A DNA stretch of 64,000 nt from Caldilineaceae bacterium (GTDB taxonomy: Bacteria > Chloroflexota > Anaerolineae > Caldilineales > Caldilineaceae): NCBI GenBank assembly GCA_958295845.1, contig OY282376.1:3981022-4045021 (forward strand). The letters run 5' to 3'. The notes under the pieces are model-generated. The model was not told where the DNA came from. It searched no databases and saw only the letters and a program-made list of their open reading frames with translations. Below are positions 45,537 to 54,239 of this stretch, in pieces. A program made the position numbers and the translations under genes. Every line of letters begins with the position of its first letter. Within the stretch, counting starts at the first letter, position 1.

Positions 45537-46433
45537 ATGACAGTTGGATATGGCGATTTTCGCTACGAACTGGACGATTCCTGGCCGACGCTTCCCGAAG
45601 GGTGGTCGCTCGGCTCGGTGCCCGATCTGGCAATTGATTCGCGCGACCGCGTCTTTGTCTTCTGCCGCCATAAACATCCCGTCGTCGCCTTTGAAGCCGA
45701 GACCGGAAAATTCATCACCTCCTGGGGCGAAAACGAGTTCACCGAGCCGCACGGAATCTTCATCGACGCCGACGACTACGTGTGGGTCACCGACCGCCAG
45801 GAGCACGTCGTTACCAAACACACGCAGCACGGTGAAAAACTGCTCGAGCTGGGCCGCCGCGGCTGGGCTATGATGACCGTAACGCCCTACGGCACCACCC
45901 TGGACCCGCCCTTCAATATGCCCGCCGGCGTGGCCACCGCCCAGGACGGCAGCATCTTCGCCGCCGACGGCTACGGCAACCGCCAGGTCCACCGCTTCTC
46001 CCCGGAAGGCGAGCTGGAAGTCTCCTGGGGCACGTCCGGCCTTGAGCCCGGCCAGTTCGCGCTGGTTCATAACATCGGCATCGACACCCAAGGCCGCGTT
46101 CTGATCTGCGACCGCGAGGCGAACCGCATTCAGCTCTTCGATCGCGACGGCAACTTCATGACCATGTTTGAAGATGTACACAGGCCGGGCGACGTATATT
46201 GCAGCCCCGACCAGTACGTTTACGTCGCCGAGCAGGGCAGCGCCATGGGCAAGGGCCCTCTCCCCTGCGGCATCTCCATCTTCCATGAATCAGGCGAGCT
46301 GGTCTGCCGCTTCCGCGGCCCCGAAACCGGCCTGCGCATGCCGCACGGCATCTGGTGTGACTCGAAAGGAAACATCTTTGTGGCCGAGCTGGGCGAAGGA
46401 GGCAACCGTGCCCGCAAGTTTGTCAAAGTGTGA
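45537..46433 (+). CDS. NHL-repeat six-bladed propeller protein, cassette copy 1
   Basis: The 298-residue protein starts MTVGYGDFRYELDDSW after CCGGAGGAC. NHL-type blades are visible: VPDLAIDSRDRVFVF, HGIFIDADDYVWVTDR, MPAGVATAQDGSIFAADGYG, HNIGIDTQGRVLICDREANR and HGIWCDSKGNIFVAELG. The fold resembles the lyase domain of peptidylglycine alpha-amidating enzymes and SMP-30-type lactonases. No signal peptide is seen. Paired with a Udh-like gene, a lactonase role is plausible but unproven. It is very similar to copy 3. Confidence 0.83.
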   Translation: MTVGYGDFRYELDDSWPTLPEGWSLGSVPDLAIDSRDRVFVFCRHKHPVVAFEAETGKFITSWGENEFTEPHGIFIDADDYVWVTDRQEHVVTKHTQHGEKLLELGRRGWAMMTVTPYGTTLDPPFNMPAGVATAQDGSIFAADGYGNRQVHRFSPEGELEVSWGTSGLEPGQFALVHNIGIDTQGRVLICDREANRIQLFDRDGNFMTMFEDVHRPGDVYCSPDQYVYVAEQGSAMGKGPLPCGISIFHESGELVCRFRGPETGLRMPHGIWCDSKGNIFVAELGEGGNRARKFVKV

Positions 46434-46546
46434 GAACGTGCCGGGGCGTGACTGATTTCCGTTGGGCCCAACCATCGCCAGCAGAACCAACATGACATCG
46501 AAAAAAACAGACAGACCCATGAAATGAAACGCACAGGAGACATTCA

Positions 46547-47338
46547 ATGAAAATTCTACTCACAGGCATCAGCGGTACAATCGGCACCCTGCTGGCGCCC
46601 GAACTTGGCCGCGACCACGTAGTGTCCGGTGTGGACCTGCGTCCCTCCGACTGGCCGAACTTCACCCAGGCCGATCTCTGCGACCCCGACGCCTTGCCCC
46701 CCATCTTCGAAGGCATCGACGTGGTCGTCCACCTCGCCGCCGACCCGCGCCACGAGGTCGAAATCGGCTGGGAAGAGCTCACCAACCCCAATCTGATCGC
46801 CACCGCCCGCATGTACGACGCTGCCCATGACGCCGGCGTGCGCCGAGTCATCTTCGTCAGCTCGATGCACACAATGGGCGGCTACGAATTTGACGAACCC
46901 TACCTGTCGATCGTCTCCGGCCGCCTCGATGGCCTCGACCCGGCCTCCATTCCCCTGGTCACAGGGGACGCCCCGGCCAGGCCGGACAGCCGTTACGGCG
47001 CCACCAAGATATTCGGCGAATCCCTGGGCCGTTACTATACCGAGGGCGGCAACATCGACCGCCCTGACGAACGCCCGATGGAGGTCATCTGTGTCCGTTT
47101 TGGCACGTTGCCCCGCTCCAACCGGCCCGAAAAGGACTACCGCTCGCTGGTGAGCTGGATCAGCAAGCGCGACGCGGTCGGCTTCTTCCGGGCCTGCATT
47201 GAGAAACCCGGCATCGGCTATGAGATCGTCTACGGCGCTTCCAATAATACGTGGAAAATCTATGACACACCCTACGCCTACGAACTGCTGAATTTCGTTC
47301 CTGCAGACAACGCTTCAGAACACTGGGGCAAGGAATAA
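46547..47338 (+). CDS. Uronate-dehydrogenase-like SDR, cassette copy 2
   Basis: The 263-residue product is exactly as long as copies 1 and 3 and keeps GISGTIG, AADPRHEVEIGW, SSMHTMGGYEF, RYGATKIFGESLGRYY and VYGASNN. It is the most diverged copy in the C-terminal third (LVSWISKRDAVGFF, LLNFVPADNASEHW). CAGGAGACATTCA precedes the ATG. Its propeller partner starts only 14 bases after its stop, tighter than in copies 1 and 3. Confidence 0.86.
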   Translation: MKILLTGISGTIGTLLAPELGRDHVVSGVDLRPSDWPNFTQADLCDPDALPPIFEGIDVVVHLAADPRHEVEIGWEELTNPNLIATARMYDAAHDAGVRRVIFVSSMHTMGGYEFDEPYLSIVSGRLDGLDPASIPLVTGDAPARPDSRYGATKIFGESLGRYYTEGGNIDRPDERPMEVICVRFGTLPRSNRPEKDYRSLVSWISKRDAVGFFRACIEKPGIGYEIVYGASNNTWKIYDTPYAYELLNFVPADNASEHWGKE

Positions 47339-47352
47339 AAGGAGGTCAACCA

Positions 47353-48231
47353 ATGTTGACAGTTGGACATGGCGATTTTCGCTACCAGCAGGACGATTCC
47401 TGGCCCACCTTGCCTGAAGGGTGGATTATGGATCATCCTTCCGGTGTTGCGGTTGATTCGCACGATCGGGTCTATGTATTCAATCGCAACAAGCACCCAA
47501 TGATCGTCTTCGAGGCCGACACAGGCGAGTTTGTGACGTCCTGGGGCGAAGGCGAATTCAAGGAGCCGCACGGCATCTTTATCGACGACGAAGACCATGT
47601 GTGGACCACTGACCGCAATGACCACACCGTCGTCAAGTACACGCGCTACGGCGAGAATCTGCTCGAACTGGGAACACGCGGCTGGGCAAATATGACGGTA
47701 ACGCCCCAGGGCACGACGCTGGATCCGCCGTTCAACATGCCCGCCGGCGTAGCAATCGCCGAGGACGGCTGCATCTTTGTTGCCGACGGTTACGGCAACC
47801 GCCAGGTTCATCGTTTCTCACCTGATGGCGAGTTGGAGCTCTCTTGGGGAACGTCGGGGACGGAGCCGGGTCAGTTCGCGCTGGTACATAACATCGGCAT
47901 CGACACACAGGGACGGGTACTGGTATGTGACAGGGCAAACGATCGCATTCAGTTTTTCGACCACGAAGGGCAGTTCATTCAGATCTGGGACGATGTCAAG
48001 GCGCCAGGCGGTGTCTACTGCAATCCTGAGGGCGTGATCTACGTCGCCGAACAGGGCGGTGGCGGTTCCGTTTCGATCTTCAGTGAAGACGGCGAACTGA
48101 TCTGCCGCTTTACCGGCGAGAAAGCCGGCCTGCGCGGCGTACACAGCATTTGGATCGATTCTCGCAAAAACCTCTTCATATCGGAGTTGAGCCACCACGG
48201 CCATTGCGTGCAAAGGTATGCCAAAATCTAG
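47353..48231 (+). CDS. NHL-repeat six-bladed propeller protein, cassette copy 2
   Basis: The 292-residue product starts MLTVGHGDFRYQQDDSW with AAAGGAGGTC upstream. Its blades parallel those of copies 1 and 3: VAVDSHDRVYVFNR, HGIFIDDEDHVWTTDR, MPAGVAIAEDGCIFVADGYG and HNIGIDTQGRVLVCDRANDR. It differs most at the N-terminal blade, where RNKHPMIVFEADTG replaces RHKHPVVAFEAETG, and at the last blade (HSIWIDSRKNLFISELSHHG). It is six residues shorter. Two strong hairpins follow it. Confidence 0.82.
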   Translation: MLTVGHGDFRYQQDDSWPTLPEGWIMDHPSGVAVDSHDRVYVFNRNKHPMIVFEADTGEFVTSWGEGEFKEPHGIFIDDEDHVWTTDRNDHTVVKYTRYGENLLELGTRGWANMTVTPQGTTLDPPFNMPAGVAIAEDGCIFVADGYGNRQVHRFSPDGELELSWGTSGTEPGQFALVHNIGIDTQGRVLVCDRANDRIQFFDHEGQFIQIWDDVKAPGGVYCNPEGVIYVAEQGGGGSVSIFSEDGELICRFTGEKAGLRGVHSIWIDSRKNLFISELSHHGHCVQRYAKI

Positions 48232-48276
48232 CTCCGGCTAGTGCCGACGCAAACTGACGGCATACCGAGATCGCTG

Positions 48277-48321
48277 CCTCCCGCCAGTTGAGGAAAATCC
48301 TGGAACCCCATGGCGGGAGGC
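48277..48321. terminator. Inverted repeat after cassette copy 2
   Basis: An 11-bp perfect inverted repeat, arms GCCTCCCGCCA (starting at 48276) and TGGCGGGAGGC, encloses a smaller AGGA/TCCT hairpin. It lies 45 bases after the propeller stop. There is no T run, so termination is plausible but not certain. Confidence 0.5.
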
Positions 48322-48348
48322 CTGTTCCGTCTGACAGATTGAGTGCAA

Positions 48349-48384
48349 GACAGAGTGGCCGCAGGGTGCAGCGGCCACTCTGTC
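48349..48384. terminator. 14-bp perfect hairpin after cassette copy 2
   Basis: GACAGAGTGGCCGC and GCGGCCACTCTGTC pair perfectly around an 8-base loop (AGGGTGCA). No T run follows on either strand. It lies mid-way in the 404-base gap between copies 2 and 3, which otherwise shows no gene. Confidence 0.55.
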
Positions 48385-48635
48385 CATCTATACCTCGAAG
48401 TCGATTCGAAGTCGCGAAAGTTTCGAAATCCCCAATATCCTGGTTCGGACAGCGGCCGCACTTTGGAACCGCCGAAACTCTCTGAGTCGTATCTCTACAG
48501 CCCTTCGCGCAGCGCAACAGGCCTTGGCAGTCTGAATCTCACTCCTCTATAGCGGCACATATGTTATTTTTTGGCGCTTGACATCACCTGCCTGCCTATG
48601 GATAATTCACTCAAAACCCCCTGCGGGAGACAGTC

Positions 48636-49427
48636 ATGAAAATCCTCATCACTGGCATTACCGGTACCATCGGCAGTTTCCTGGCGCCTGAACTTGCGCG
48701 CGACCACGATGTATACGGCATCGACCTTCTCCCTTCGGACTGGCCCAACTCGACGCAGGCCGACCTCTGTGACCCCGACGCGCTGCCGCCCGTCTTCGAA
48801 GGCATGGACGTGGTAATCCATCTGGCTGCCGACCCCCGCCACGAGGTCGAAATCGGCTGGGATGAGCTGACCAACCCCAACCTCATCGCCACCGCCCGCA
48901 TGTACGACGCCGCACACGACGCCGGCGTGCGCCGCGTAATCTTCGCCAGTTCGATGCACACCATGGGCGGCTACGAGTTCGACGAACCCTACCTCTCCAT
49001 CGTTTCCGGCCGCCTTGACGGCCTCGATCCGGCCTCCATCCCTCTTGTCAAAGGCGACGATCCCGGCAGGCCGGACAGCCGCTACGGCGCCACCAAGATC
49101 TTCGGCGAATCATTGGGCCGCTACTACACGGAAGGCGGTAACATCGACCGTCCCGACGAACGCCCGATGGAGGTCATCTGTGTCCGCCTTGGCACTTCGC
49201 CGCCATGGAACCGCCCCGGCAGTGGATACCGCTCGCTGGTGAGTTGGTTCAGCCACCGCGACGCAGCCGGCTTCTTTCGCGCCTGCGTTGAATGCCCCAA
49301 CATAAGCTACGAAATCATCTATGGGGCCTCCAACAACACGTGGAAGATCTACGACACGCCTTACGCCTGGGAACTGCTCGACTTCATGCCCGTCGACAGC
49401 GCCGACGACCACTGGCGTAAAGAGTAA
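48636..49427 (+). CDS. Uronate-dehydrogenase-like SDR, cassette copy 3
   Basis: The 263-residue product keeps the same motifs as the other copies: GITGTIG, AADPRHEVEIGW, SSMHTMGGYEF, YGATKIFGES, SLVSWFSHRDAAGFF and IYGASNN. It resembles copy 1 in the C-terminal part (AWELLDFMPVDSADDHWRKE) and copy 2 in SSMHTMGGYEFDEPYLSIVS, as if segments had been exchanged between copies. GGGAGACAGTC precedes the ATG. Its own promoter may lie in the 404-base gap upstream. Confidence 0.86.
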   Translation: MKILITGITGTIGSFLAPELARDHDVYGIDLLPSDWPNSTQADLCDPDALPPVFEGMDVVIHLAADPRHEVEIGWDELTNPNLIATARMYDAAHDAGVRRVIFASSMHTMGGYEFDEPYLSIVSGRLDGLDPASIPLVKGDDPGRPDSRYGATKIFGESLGRYYTEGGNIDRPDERPMEVICVRLGTSPPWNRPGSGYRSLVSWFSHRDAAGFFRACVECPNISYEIIYGASNNTWKIYDTPYAWELLDFMPVDSADDHWRKE

Positions 49428-49478
49428 CCTTTACCCCACCGCGCCGCGATTGCGCGCCACATCGGAGGACAACCGATT

Positions 49479-50375
49479 ATGACAGTTGGATATGGCGACT
49501 TCCGCTATGAACTGGACGATTCCTGGCCTTCAGTGCCCGAAGGATGGTTGCTCGGTTCGGTGCCCGACGTGGCAATCGATTCGCGCGACCGCGTCTTTGT
49601 CTTCTGCCGCCAGAAACACCCCGTGGTGGCATTTGAGGCGGATTCCGGGAAATTCATTACCTCGTGGGGTGAAGGTGAGTTCACCGAGCCGCACGGCATC
49701 TTCATCGACGCCGACGACTATGTATGGGTCACCGACCGCCAGGAGCACGTCGTCACAAAACACACCCAGCACGGCGAAAAACTGCTCGAACTGGGCCGCC
49801 GCGGCTGGGCCATGATGACGGTGACGCCCTACGGCACCACCCTGGACCCGCCCTTCAACATGCCCGCCGGCGTGGCCATCGCCAGCGACGGCAGCATCTT
49901 CACCGCCGACGGCTACGGCAACCGCCAGGTCCATCGATTCTCCGCCGAGGGCGAACTTGAGTTGTCCTGGGGAACCTCCGGAATAGAACCGGGCCAGTTC
50001 GCGCTCGTACACCAGATCGGCATCGACTCGCAGGACCGCGTTCTGATCTGTGACCGCGAGTCCAGCCGCATCCAGTTCTTCGACCACGAGGGTGAATTCA
50101 TCACCATGTGGGAAGATGTGAACGGCCCCGGCGACGTCTACTGCAGCCCCGACCAACTGATCTACGTCGCCGAGCAGGGCGGCTCGCTCGGCAAAGGCCC
50201 CGCGCCCATCGGCGTCTCGATCTTCCACGAATCCGGAGAGTTGGTCGGCCGCTTCCGCGGCGAGGAAACCGGCCTCTCCATGCCGCACGGCATCTGGTGC
50301 GATTCGAAGGGAAACATTTTTGTAGCGGAGCTTGGCACCGAGGGAAACAAAGCCCGCAAGTTCGTCAAAATCTGA
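49479..50375 (+). CDS. NHL-repeat six-bladed propeller protein, cassette copy 3
   Basis: The 298-residue product has the same length as copy 1 and is nearly identical to it in long blocks, such as TEPHGIFIDADDYVWVTDRQ, HTQHGEKLLELGRRGWAMMT and MPHGIWCDSKGNIFVAELG. It differs mainly in single residues (SVPDVAIDSRD, ASDGSIFTADG, HQIGIDSQDR). TCGGAGGAC precedes the ATG, and the short gap after its dehydrogenase also resembles that of copy 1. A recent duplication of a two-gene unit is the best explanation. Confidence 0.83.
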   Translation: MTVGYGDFRYELDDSWPSVPEGWLLGSVPDVAIDSRDRVFVFCRQKHPVVAFEADSGKFITSWGEGEFTEPHGIFIDADDYVWVTDRQEHVVTKHTQHGEKLLELGRRGWAMMTVTPYGTTLDPPFNMPAGVAIASDGSIFTADGYGNRQVHRFSAEGELELSWGTSGIEPGQFALVHQIGIDSQDRVLICDRESSRIQFFDHEGEFITMWEDVNGPGDVYCSPDQLIYVAEQGGSLGKGPAPIGVSIFHESGELVGRFRGEETGLSMPHGIWCDSKGNIFVAELGTEGNKARKFVKI

Positions 50376-50487
50376 CAAGACACGAGCAGAATCGCTTCCC
50401 GTCCTCAATCTGAAGAAAAGCAGGATGTGGGGCTGATCCCTTACCCAGGTGCGTGTTTACCTGGTCTGACGAGGTAGAAGTAAACCA

Positions 50488-51819
50488 ATGAACGCGACTG
50501 CACCGCCGATAGCCGGTCTCTGTAACTATGGGGAGGGCGGCAAGCTGGGCTACAGTGTTGAACGCACTGTACAGTTGCTGCGGCGCTATCTGTTTATCGA
50601 GAGCCAGACGATGCGCTGCCTGGTCGCCCATCTGAACGCCGTGCCCGAGTGGGAGGTGAAATGCGCCCTCGCGCTCCATCTGTGGCAGGACGCAGAACAT
50701 TGCACCTGGCTGCGAGACCGAGTCAAGGAGATGCGTACGCCGCCCCTCCACCTGGATCGTATCCCGGACCCGGCCCTGGACGCCTTCTTCCAGGAGCTGA
50801 TCCGCTCCCGCTCCACGCTTGAATTGCTGACCGGCGTATACCGCGTGCTCAAACCGGCCTCCATCGCGGCCATGCAGCGCCATCTCGCCGAAGCCAACCC
50901 GCTGGCCGACCAACCTACGCGGCGCTTGCTCAGGTTCATTCTGCTTGAGGAAGAAGAGCAACTCGCTTGGGGCGATCGCGCGCTGCGCAGTCTGGTCGAA
51001 GAAGAAGAAAACAGTGCTACGGCCGAAGCCAGCGAACAGTGGTTCGCGCATCTGCAGGCATACCTGGAAGCCGCCGGCGGAATCGCCGCCGATAGTGAAC
51101 GTGCAGCGGAGAACGAGCTGCCACCGGCCCGAGCTGAAGAGCCATTCAGCCCGATCCGGACCCCGCAAAGAGATGAACGCTTTACCAGAGTGTGGCAGTC
51201 TCGCGGGCGCCTCCCCAATGGCGACATCTCCGCCACCGAGCGAAACTGGTTTCAGCTCTACATGCGGCTGACTGAAATGCACGTCCCCGAACTTATGGCG
51301 CTGATCATCTATGACTGGGACGACCCACCCTGGGAGTTCTACCACGACATGGCCCGCCAGCTCTGGGATGAGGCGCGCCACGCCATGATGGGCGAGATCG
51401 CCTTCGAGTTGAGCGGCTTGAATTGGGCCGCGGTTCCGCACGAAATCAGCTTCGGCGAATTTCCCAACACCCAGCTCGAGCCCGCCGACCGGCACTGCCT
51501 TCTGTGGGGGATCGAACAGGGGCTGATGAAACCGGACGGGAAGCAACTTGAGTACAAGGTCGCCAGCGAATCGGGCGACCCGCTGTCGACTACATTTCAG
51601 GATTTTGATTGGGCTGACGAAGTACTGCATGCCCAGATAGGACGCAGATGGCTGCTGCCAGCCTTTGAATCGATGGATGCCATGCAGCAACGCTACCAAG
51701 AGGTTCTGGCGCGCTTCCAGGCTATCCTCGACCAGGACCAGGCGTTGCCAAGATCGGAATGGTGGGATGCCTTCTATGAGCAGGTACCTCGCCAGAAAAA
51801 ACAAGAGGAACCCGTTTGA
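50488..51819 (+). CDS. Putative ferritin-like diiron protein with two four-helix domains
   Basis: I do not recognise a named family for this 443-residue protein. The sequence is helical throughout and shows carboxylate/His motifs typical of ferritin-like diiron sites. The N-terminal half has YLFIESQTMR, LWQDAEHCTW and LLEEEEQLAW. The C-terminal half has RLTEMHVPEL, LWDEARHAMMGE (E-x-x-H) and WADEVLHAQIGRRW (E-x-x-H). The two halves probably form two related bundles joined by an acidic linker (about 165-235). There is no signal peptide. It lies between the sugar cassettes and the importer, so it could be an oxygenase on the same substrate, but this is speculation. Confidence 0.5.
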   Translation: MNATAPPIAGLCNYGEGGKLGYSVERTVQLLRRYLFIESQTMRCLVAHLNAVPEWEVKCALALHLWQDAEHCTWLRDRVKEMRTPPLHLDRIPDPALDAFFQELIRSRSTLELLTGVYRVLKPASIAAMQRHLAEANPLADQPTRRLLRFILLEEEEQLAWGDRALRSLVEEEENSATAEASEQWFAHLQAYLEAAGGIAADSERAAENELPPARAEEPFSPIRTPQRDERFTRVWQSRGRLPNGDISATERNWFQLYMRLTEMHVPELMALIIYDWDDPPWEFYHDMARQLWDEARHAMMGEIAFELSGLNWAAVPHEISFGEFPNTQLEPADRHCLLWGIEQGLMKPDGKQLEYKVASESGDPLSTTFQDFDWADEVLHAQIGRRWLLPAFESMDAMQQRYQEVLARFQAILDQDQALPRSEWWDAFYEQVPRQKKQEEPV

Positions 51820-51954
51820 CAGCTTGTTCGGTACTTTGCCTGGCGCTGACGCCTGGCCGGGAATTCGAACGCAAAGAACCGGACCATTAACCAGAGGTGA
51901 ATCCATCCAGTTGACCCAAGTAAGTTTTCTCATTTCCACAAAGGAGGGAAAGAG

Positions 51955-54021
51955 ATGAAGCAGACCAAGTATTCATGGCTGTTGGGGATCGTGATGGTAG
52001 TAGCTCTTGTACTTTCGGGGTGTGTGGGCGCAGACGAGCCTGCCGAACAGGCCGAGGAGATGGCTGAACCCGCCGCCGAGGAGGCGGAAGAGTCTTCCGA
52101 GTTACCTCAGATCGTCCCGATTGAAGGGCCGGACATCATCCTCGATGAGGCAATGTGGCCCACAGAATTCAGTGAAGCGCCGATACTGGCGGAGATGGTC
52201 GCAGCTGGCGATCTGCCCCCGGTCGAGGAACGCCTGCCGTCAGATCCAATGGTCATCAAGCCATTGAATGAAATCGGCCAGTACGGCGGCACCTGGCGCC
52301 GCGGCTTCACCGGCCCCGCCGACGGCGAGAACATGATGCGCATCAACAACTCGTCGCGGCTTCTCGCCTGGGACTACTCCGGTTCCTACATCGTACCCAG
52401 CCTGCTTGCCAGTTGGGACATCCAGGATGACGGTCGCAAGTACATCCTCCATCTCCGTGAAGGCGCCAAGTGGTCCGATGGCATGCCTTTCACCGCCGAC
52501 GACTTCCTCTTCTGGTACGAGGACGTCGCCCTGAACGAGGACATCTTCCCCAGCCCGCCGCCCGAAATGGTTATCGCCGGCGAACCGGGCCTGATGGAAA
52601 AGATTGACGACTATACGATCTCCTACACGTTCAAGGAGCCGTATCCTCTCTTCCTCGACATCCTCGCCGGCCATAACATGGTCGCGGCAGCCCCCGAAGG
52701 CAGCCTGGGAACAGGCGGCGGCGGCTACGCAGCCAAGCATTACATGAGCCAGTTCCTGCCCAAGTACTCCTCTGAAGAAGAGGTGACCGCGATGGCCGAG
52801 GAGTTGGGATTCGAAAGCTGGCTGGATATGTATCTCTTCCATTCCTATCCCGCCCGCAACCCGGACCTGCCGGTGATGAGCCCCTGGGTCACGGATCGCC
52901 CCGTCATCGATCCCATCTGGTCGATGAAGCGCAACCCCTACTACTGGGCGGTCGACACCGAAGGCAATCAACTCCCTTACATTGACGAAATCGTGATCAA
53001 TCTTGCCGAGGATAGAGAAGTCCTCCTCCTGCGCGCCCTCGCCGGAGAAATCGACTTCCAGGGTCGCCACATCAGCATCTCGAGGCTGCCCGTCCTCATC
53101 GAGAACATGGATACAGGCGACTACCGGGTCGATATCGGGCGTGGATTCTGTCACTCGGCCGGTTTCCACTTCAACCATAGCTACGACGGAGACGCCGAGA
53201 TTCAGCAGTGGATCCGAAACGTTGAATTCCGTCGAGCCCTTTCCATTGGGATCGATCGCGACCAGATCAACGAAGCCTATTTCCTTGGCTTGGGCGTGGG
53301 CGGCTCTGTGATGTGCTCACCCGACCTGCCCTCGACCGCAGGTGAAGAGTTCGTAACCAGGTGGGCGACCCACGAGCCTGATCAGGCCAATGAGATGCTG
53401 GACGCCATCGGCCTGACCGAGAAGGACGACGAAGGATACCGCCTGCGCACGGACGGTTCCGGAGAACGTCTGCGCATCGAGATTGGGATGGTTGCAGGCG
53501 GCAACGAGCCGATTGCCGAAATGGTGAAAGACCACTGGAAGGACATCGGTATCTGGGCAGACCTAAAGGCCCAGGAGCGCAGCCTGTTCGAGACCGAAGC
53601 TCGCGCCAACAAGCACCAGATCGGCATCTGGGGCAACGGCGGCGCTTCGCAGCTCTGGCTCTACCCGCGCCATGTCCTACCTGTGAATACGAACGAGGCG
53701 TACATGGGGCCGGAGATCGCCAGATGGTTCGTCAGCGGTGGCGAGGATGGCATGGCGCCACCCTATCCCGAGATGGAAAGAGCGCTTGAACTGTTCAGGC
53801 AGGGCGCCTCCGTGTCCGCCGAAGAGCGCAACAAGATCGGCCAGGAGATCTGGAGCCTAGTGGTTGACCAGGTGTGGACCATAGGTACCGTCGGCCAGTC
53901 CGCCGGTGTCTCCGTCACCAAGAACAACATGGGCAATGTTCCCAGACGAGGCTGCCCGGCGCAGCACTGCCGGACGCCTGCCAGCGGCCATCCGCCGACC
54001 TGGTTCTTCACCGATCAGTAG
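51955..54021 (+). CDS. ABC transporter substrate-binding lipoprotein, family 5
   Basis: The 688-residue protein starts with a lipoprotein signal (WLLGIVMVVALVLSGCVG, lipobox LSGC), then an acidic Glu/Ala linker. The family-5 core shows GQYGGTWRRGF, LLASWDIQDDGRKYILHLRE, AKWSDGMPFTADDFLFWYED and VEFRRALSIGIDRDQI. At 688 residues it belongs to the large TC-type family-5 proteins, often for oligosaccharides. AAAGGAGG precedes the ATG. It heads a complete importer with two permeases and two ATPases. Confidence 0.92.
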   Translation: MKQTKYSWLLGIVMVVALVLSGCVGADEPAEQAEEMAEPAAEEAEESSELPQIVPIEGPDIILDEAMWPTEFSEAPILAEMVAAGDLPPVEERLPSDPMVIKPLNEIGQYGGTWRRGFTGPADGENMMRINNSSRLLAWDYSGSYIVPSLLASWDIQDDGRKYILHLREGAKWSDGMPFTADDFLFWYEDVALNEDIFPSPPPEMVIAGEPGLMEKIDDYTISYTFKEPYPLFLDILAGHNMVAAAPEGSLGTGGGGYAAKHYMSQFLPKYSSEEEVTAMAEELGFESWLDMYLFHSYPARNPDLPVMSPWVTDRPVIDPIWSMKRNPYYWAVDTEGNQLPYIDEIVINLAEDREVLLLRALAGEIDFQGRHISISRLPVLIENMDTGDYRVDIGRGFCHSAGFHFNHSYDGDAEIQQWIRNVEFRRALSIGIDRDQINEAYFLGLGVGGSVMCSPDLPSTAGEEFVTRWATHEPDQANEMLDAIGLTEKDDEGYRLRTDGSGERLRIEIGMVAGGNEPIAEMVKDHWKDIGIWADLKAQERSLFETEARANKHQIGIWGNGGASQLWLYPRHVLPVNTNEAYMGPEIARWFVSGGEDGMAPPYPEMERALELFRQGASVSAEERNKIGQEIWSLVVDQVWTIGTVGQSAGVSVTKNNMGNVPRRGCPAQHCRTPASGHPPTWFFTDQ

Positions 54022-54031
54022 AAGCTGAAAC

Positions 54032-54061
54032 GCATCGCCCCCTGTGTGACGGGGGCGATGC
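54032..54061 (+). terminator. Hairpin after the binding-protein gene
   Basis: GCATCGCCCCC and GGGGGCGATGC pair perfectly around TGTGTGAC, ten bases after the stop codon of the binding protein. No T run follows. It is the first of three hairpins before the permease gene. Confidence 0.6.
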
Positions 54062-54088
54062 CTCGTACCTTGCCGGTTTGAGGCCGGT

Positions 54089-54118
54089 CCACTGCTTCAG
54101 CCCTGATTCAAGCAGTGG
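54089..54118 (+). terminator. Second hairpin between binding-protein and permease genes
   Basis: CCACTGCTT and AAGCAGTGG pair perfectly around a 12-base loop. The position suggests an mRNA-stability or attenuation role. Confidence 0.45.
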
Positions 54119-54146
54119 AACTGTCGACATAGGACCGGTATGAACT

Positions 54147-54179
54147 CTCCCGGGCGCCCAATCGGGGTCTGCCCGGGAG
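54147..54179 (+). terminator. Third hairpin between binding-protein and permease genes
   Basis: CTCCCGGGC and GCCCGGGAG pair perfectly around a 15-base loop, 60 bases before the permease start. Confidence 0.45.
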
Positions 54180-54239
54180 TTACTTGCCCCCCAACGTAAC
54201 GAGTCGCGTAGTTTAGCTGCCTGTCGCGGAGGCTGTCGG

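Noticed and set aside
48349..48384. Calling the 14-bp hairpin a classical factor-independent terminator
   Set aside because: Neither strand has a T run next to the stem, so only a hairpin is claimed.
50365..51939. 524-residue minus-strand frame opposite the ferritin-like gene
   Set aside because: The plus-strand frame has a ribosome-binding site and carboxylate/His motifs. The minus frame starts and ends in neighbouring intergenic sequence and has none.
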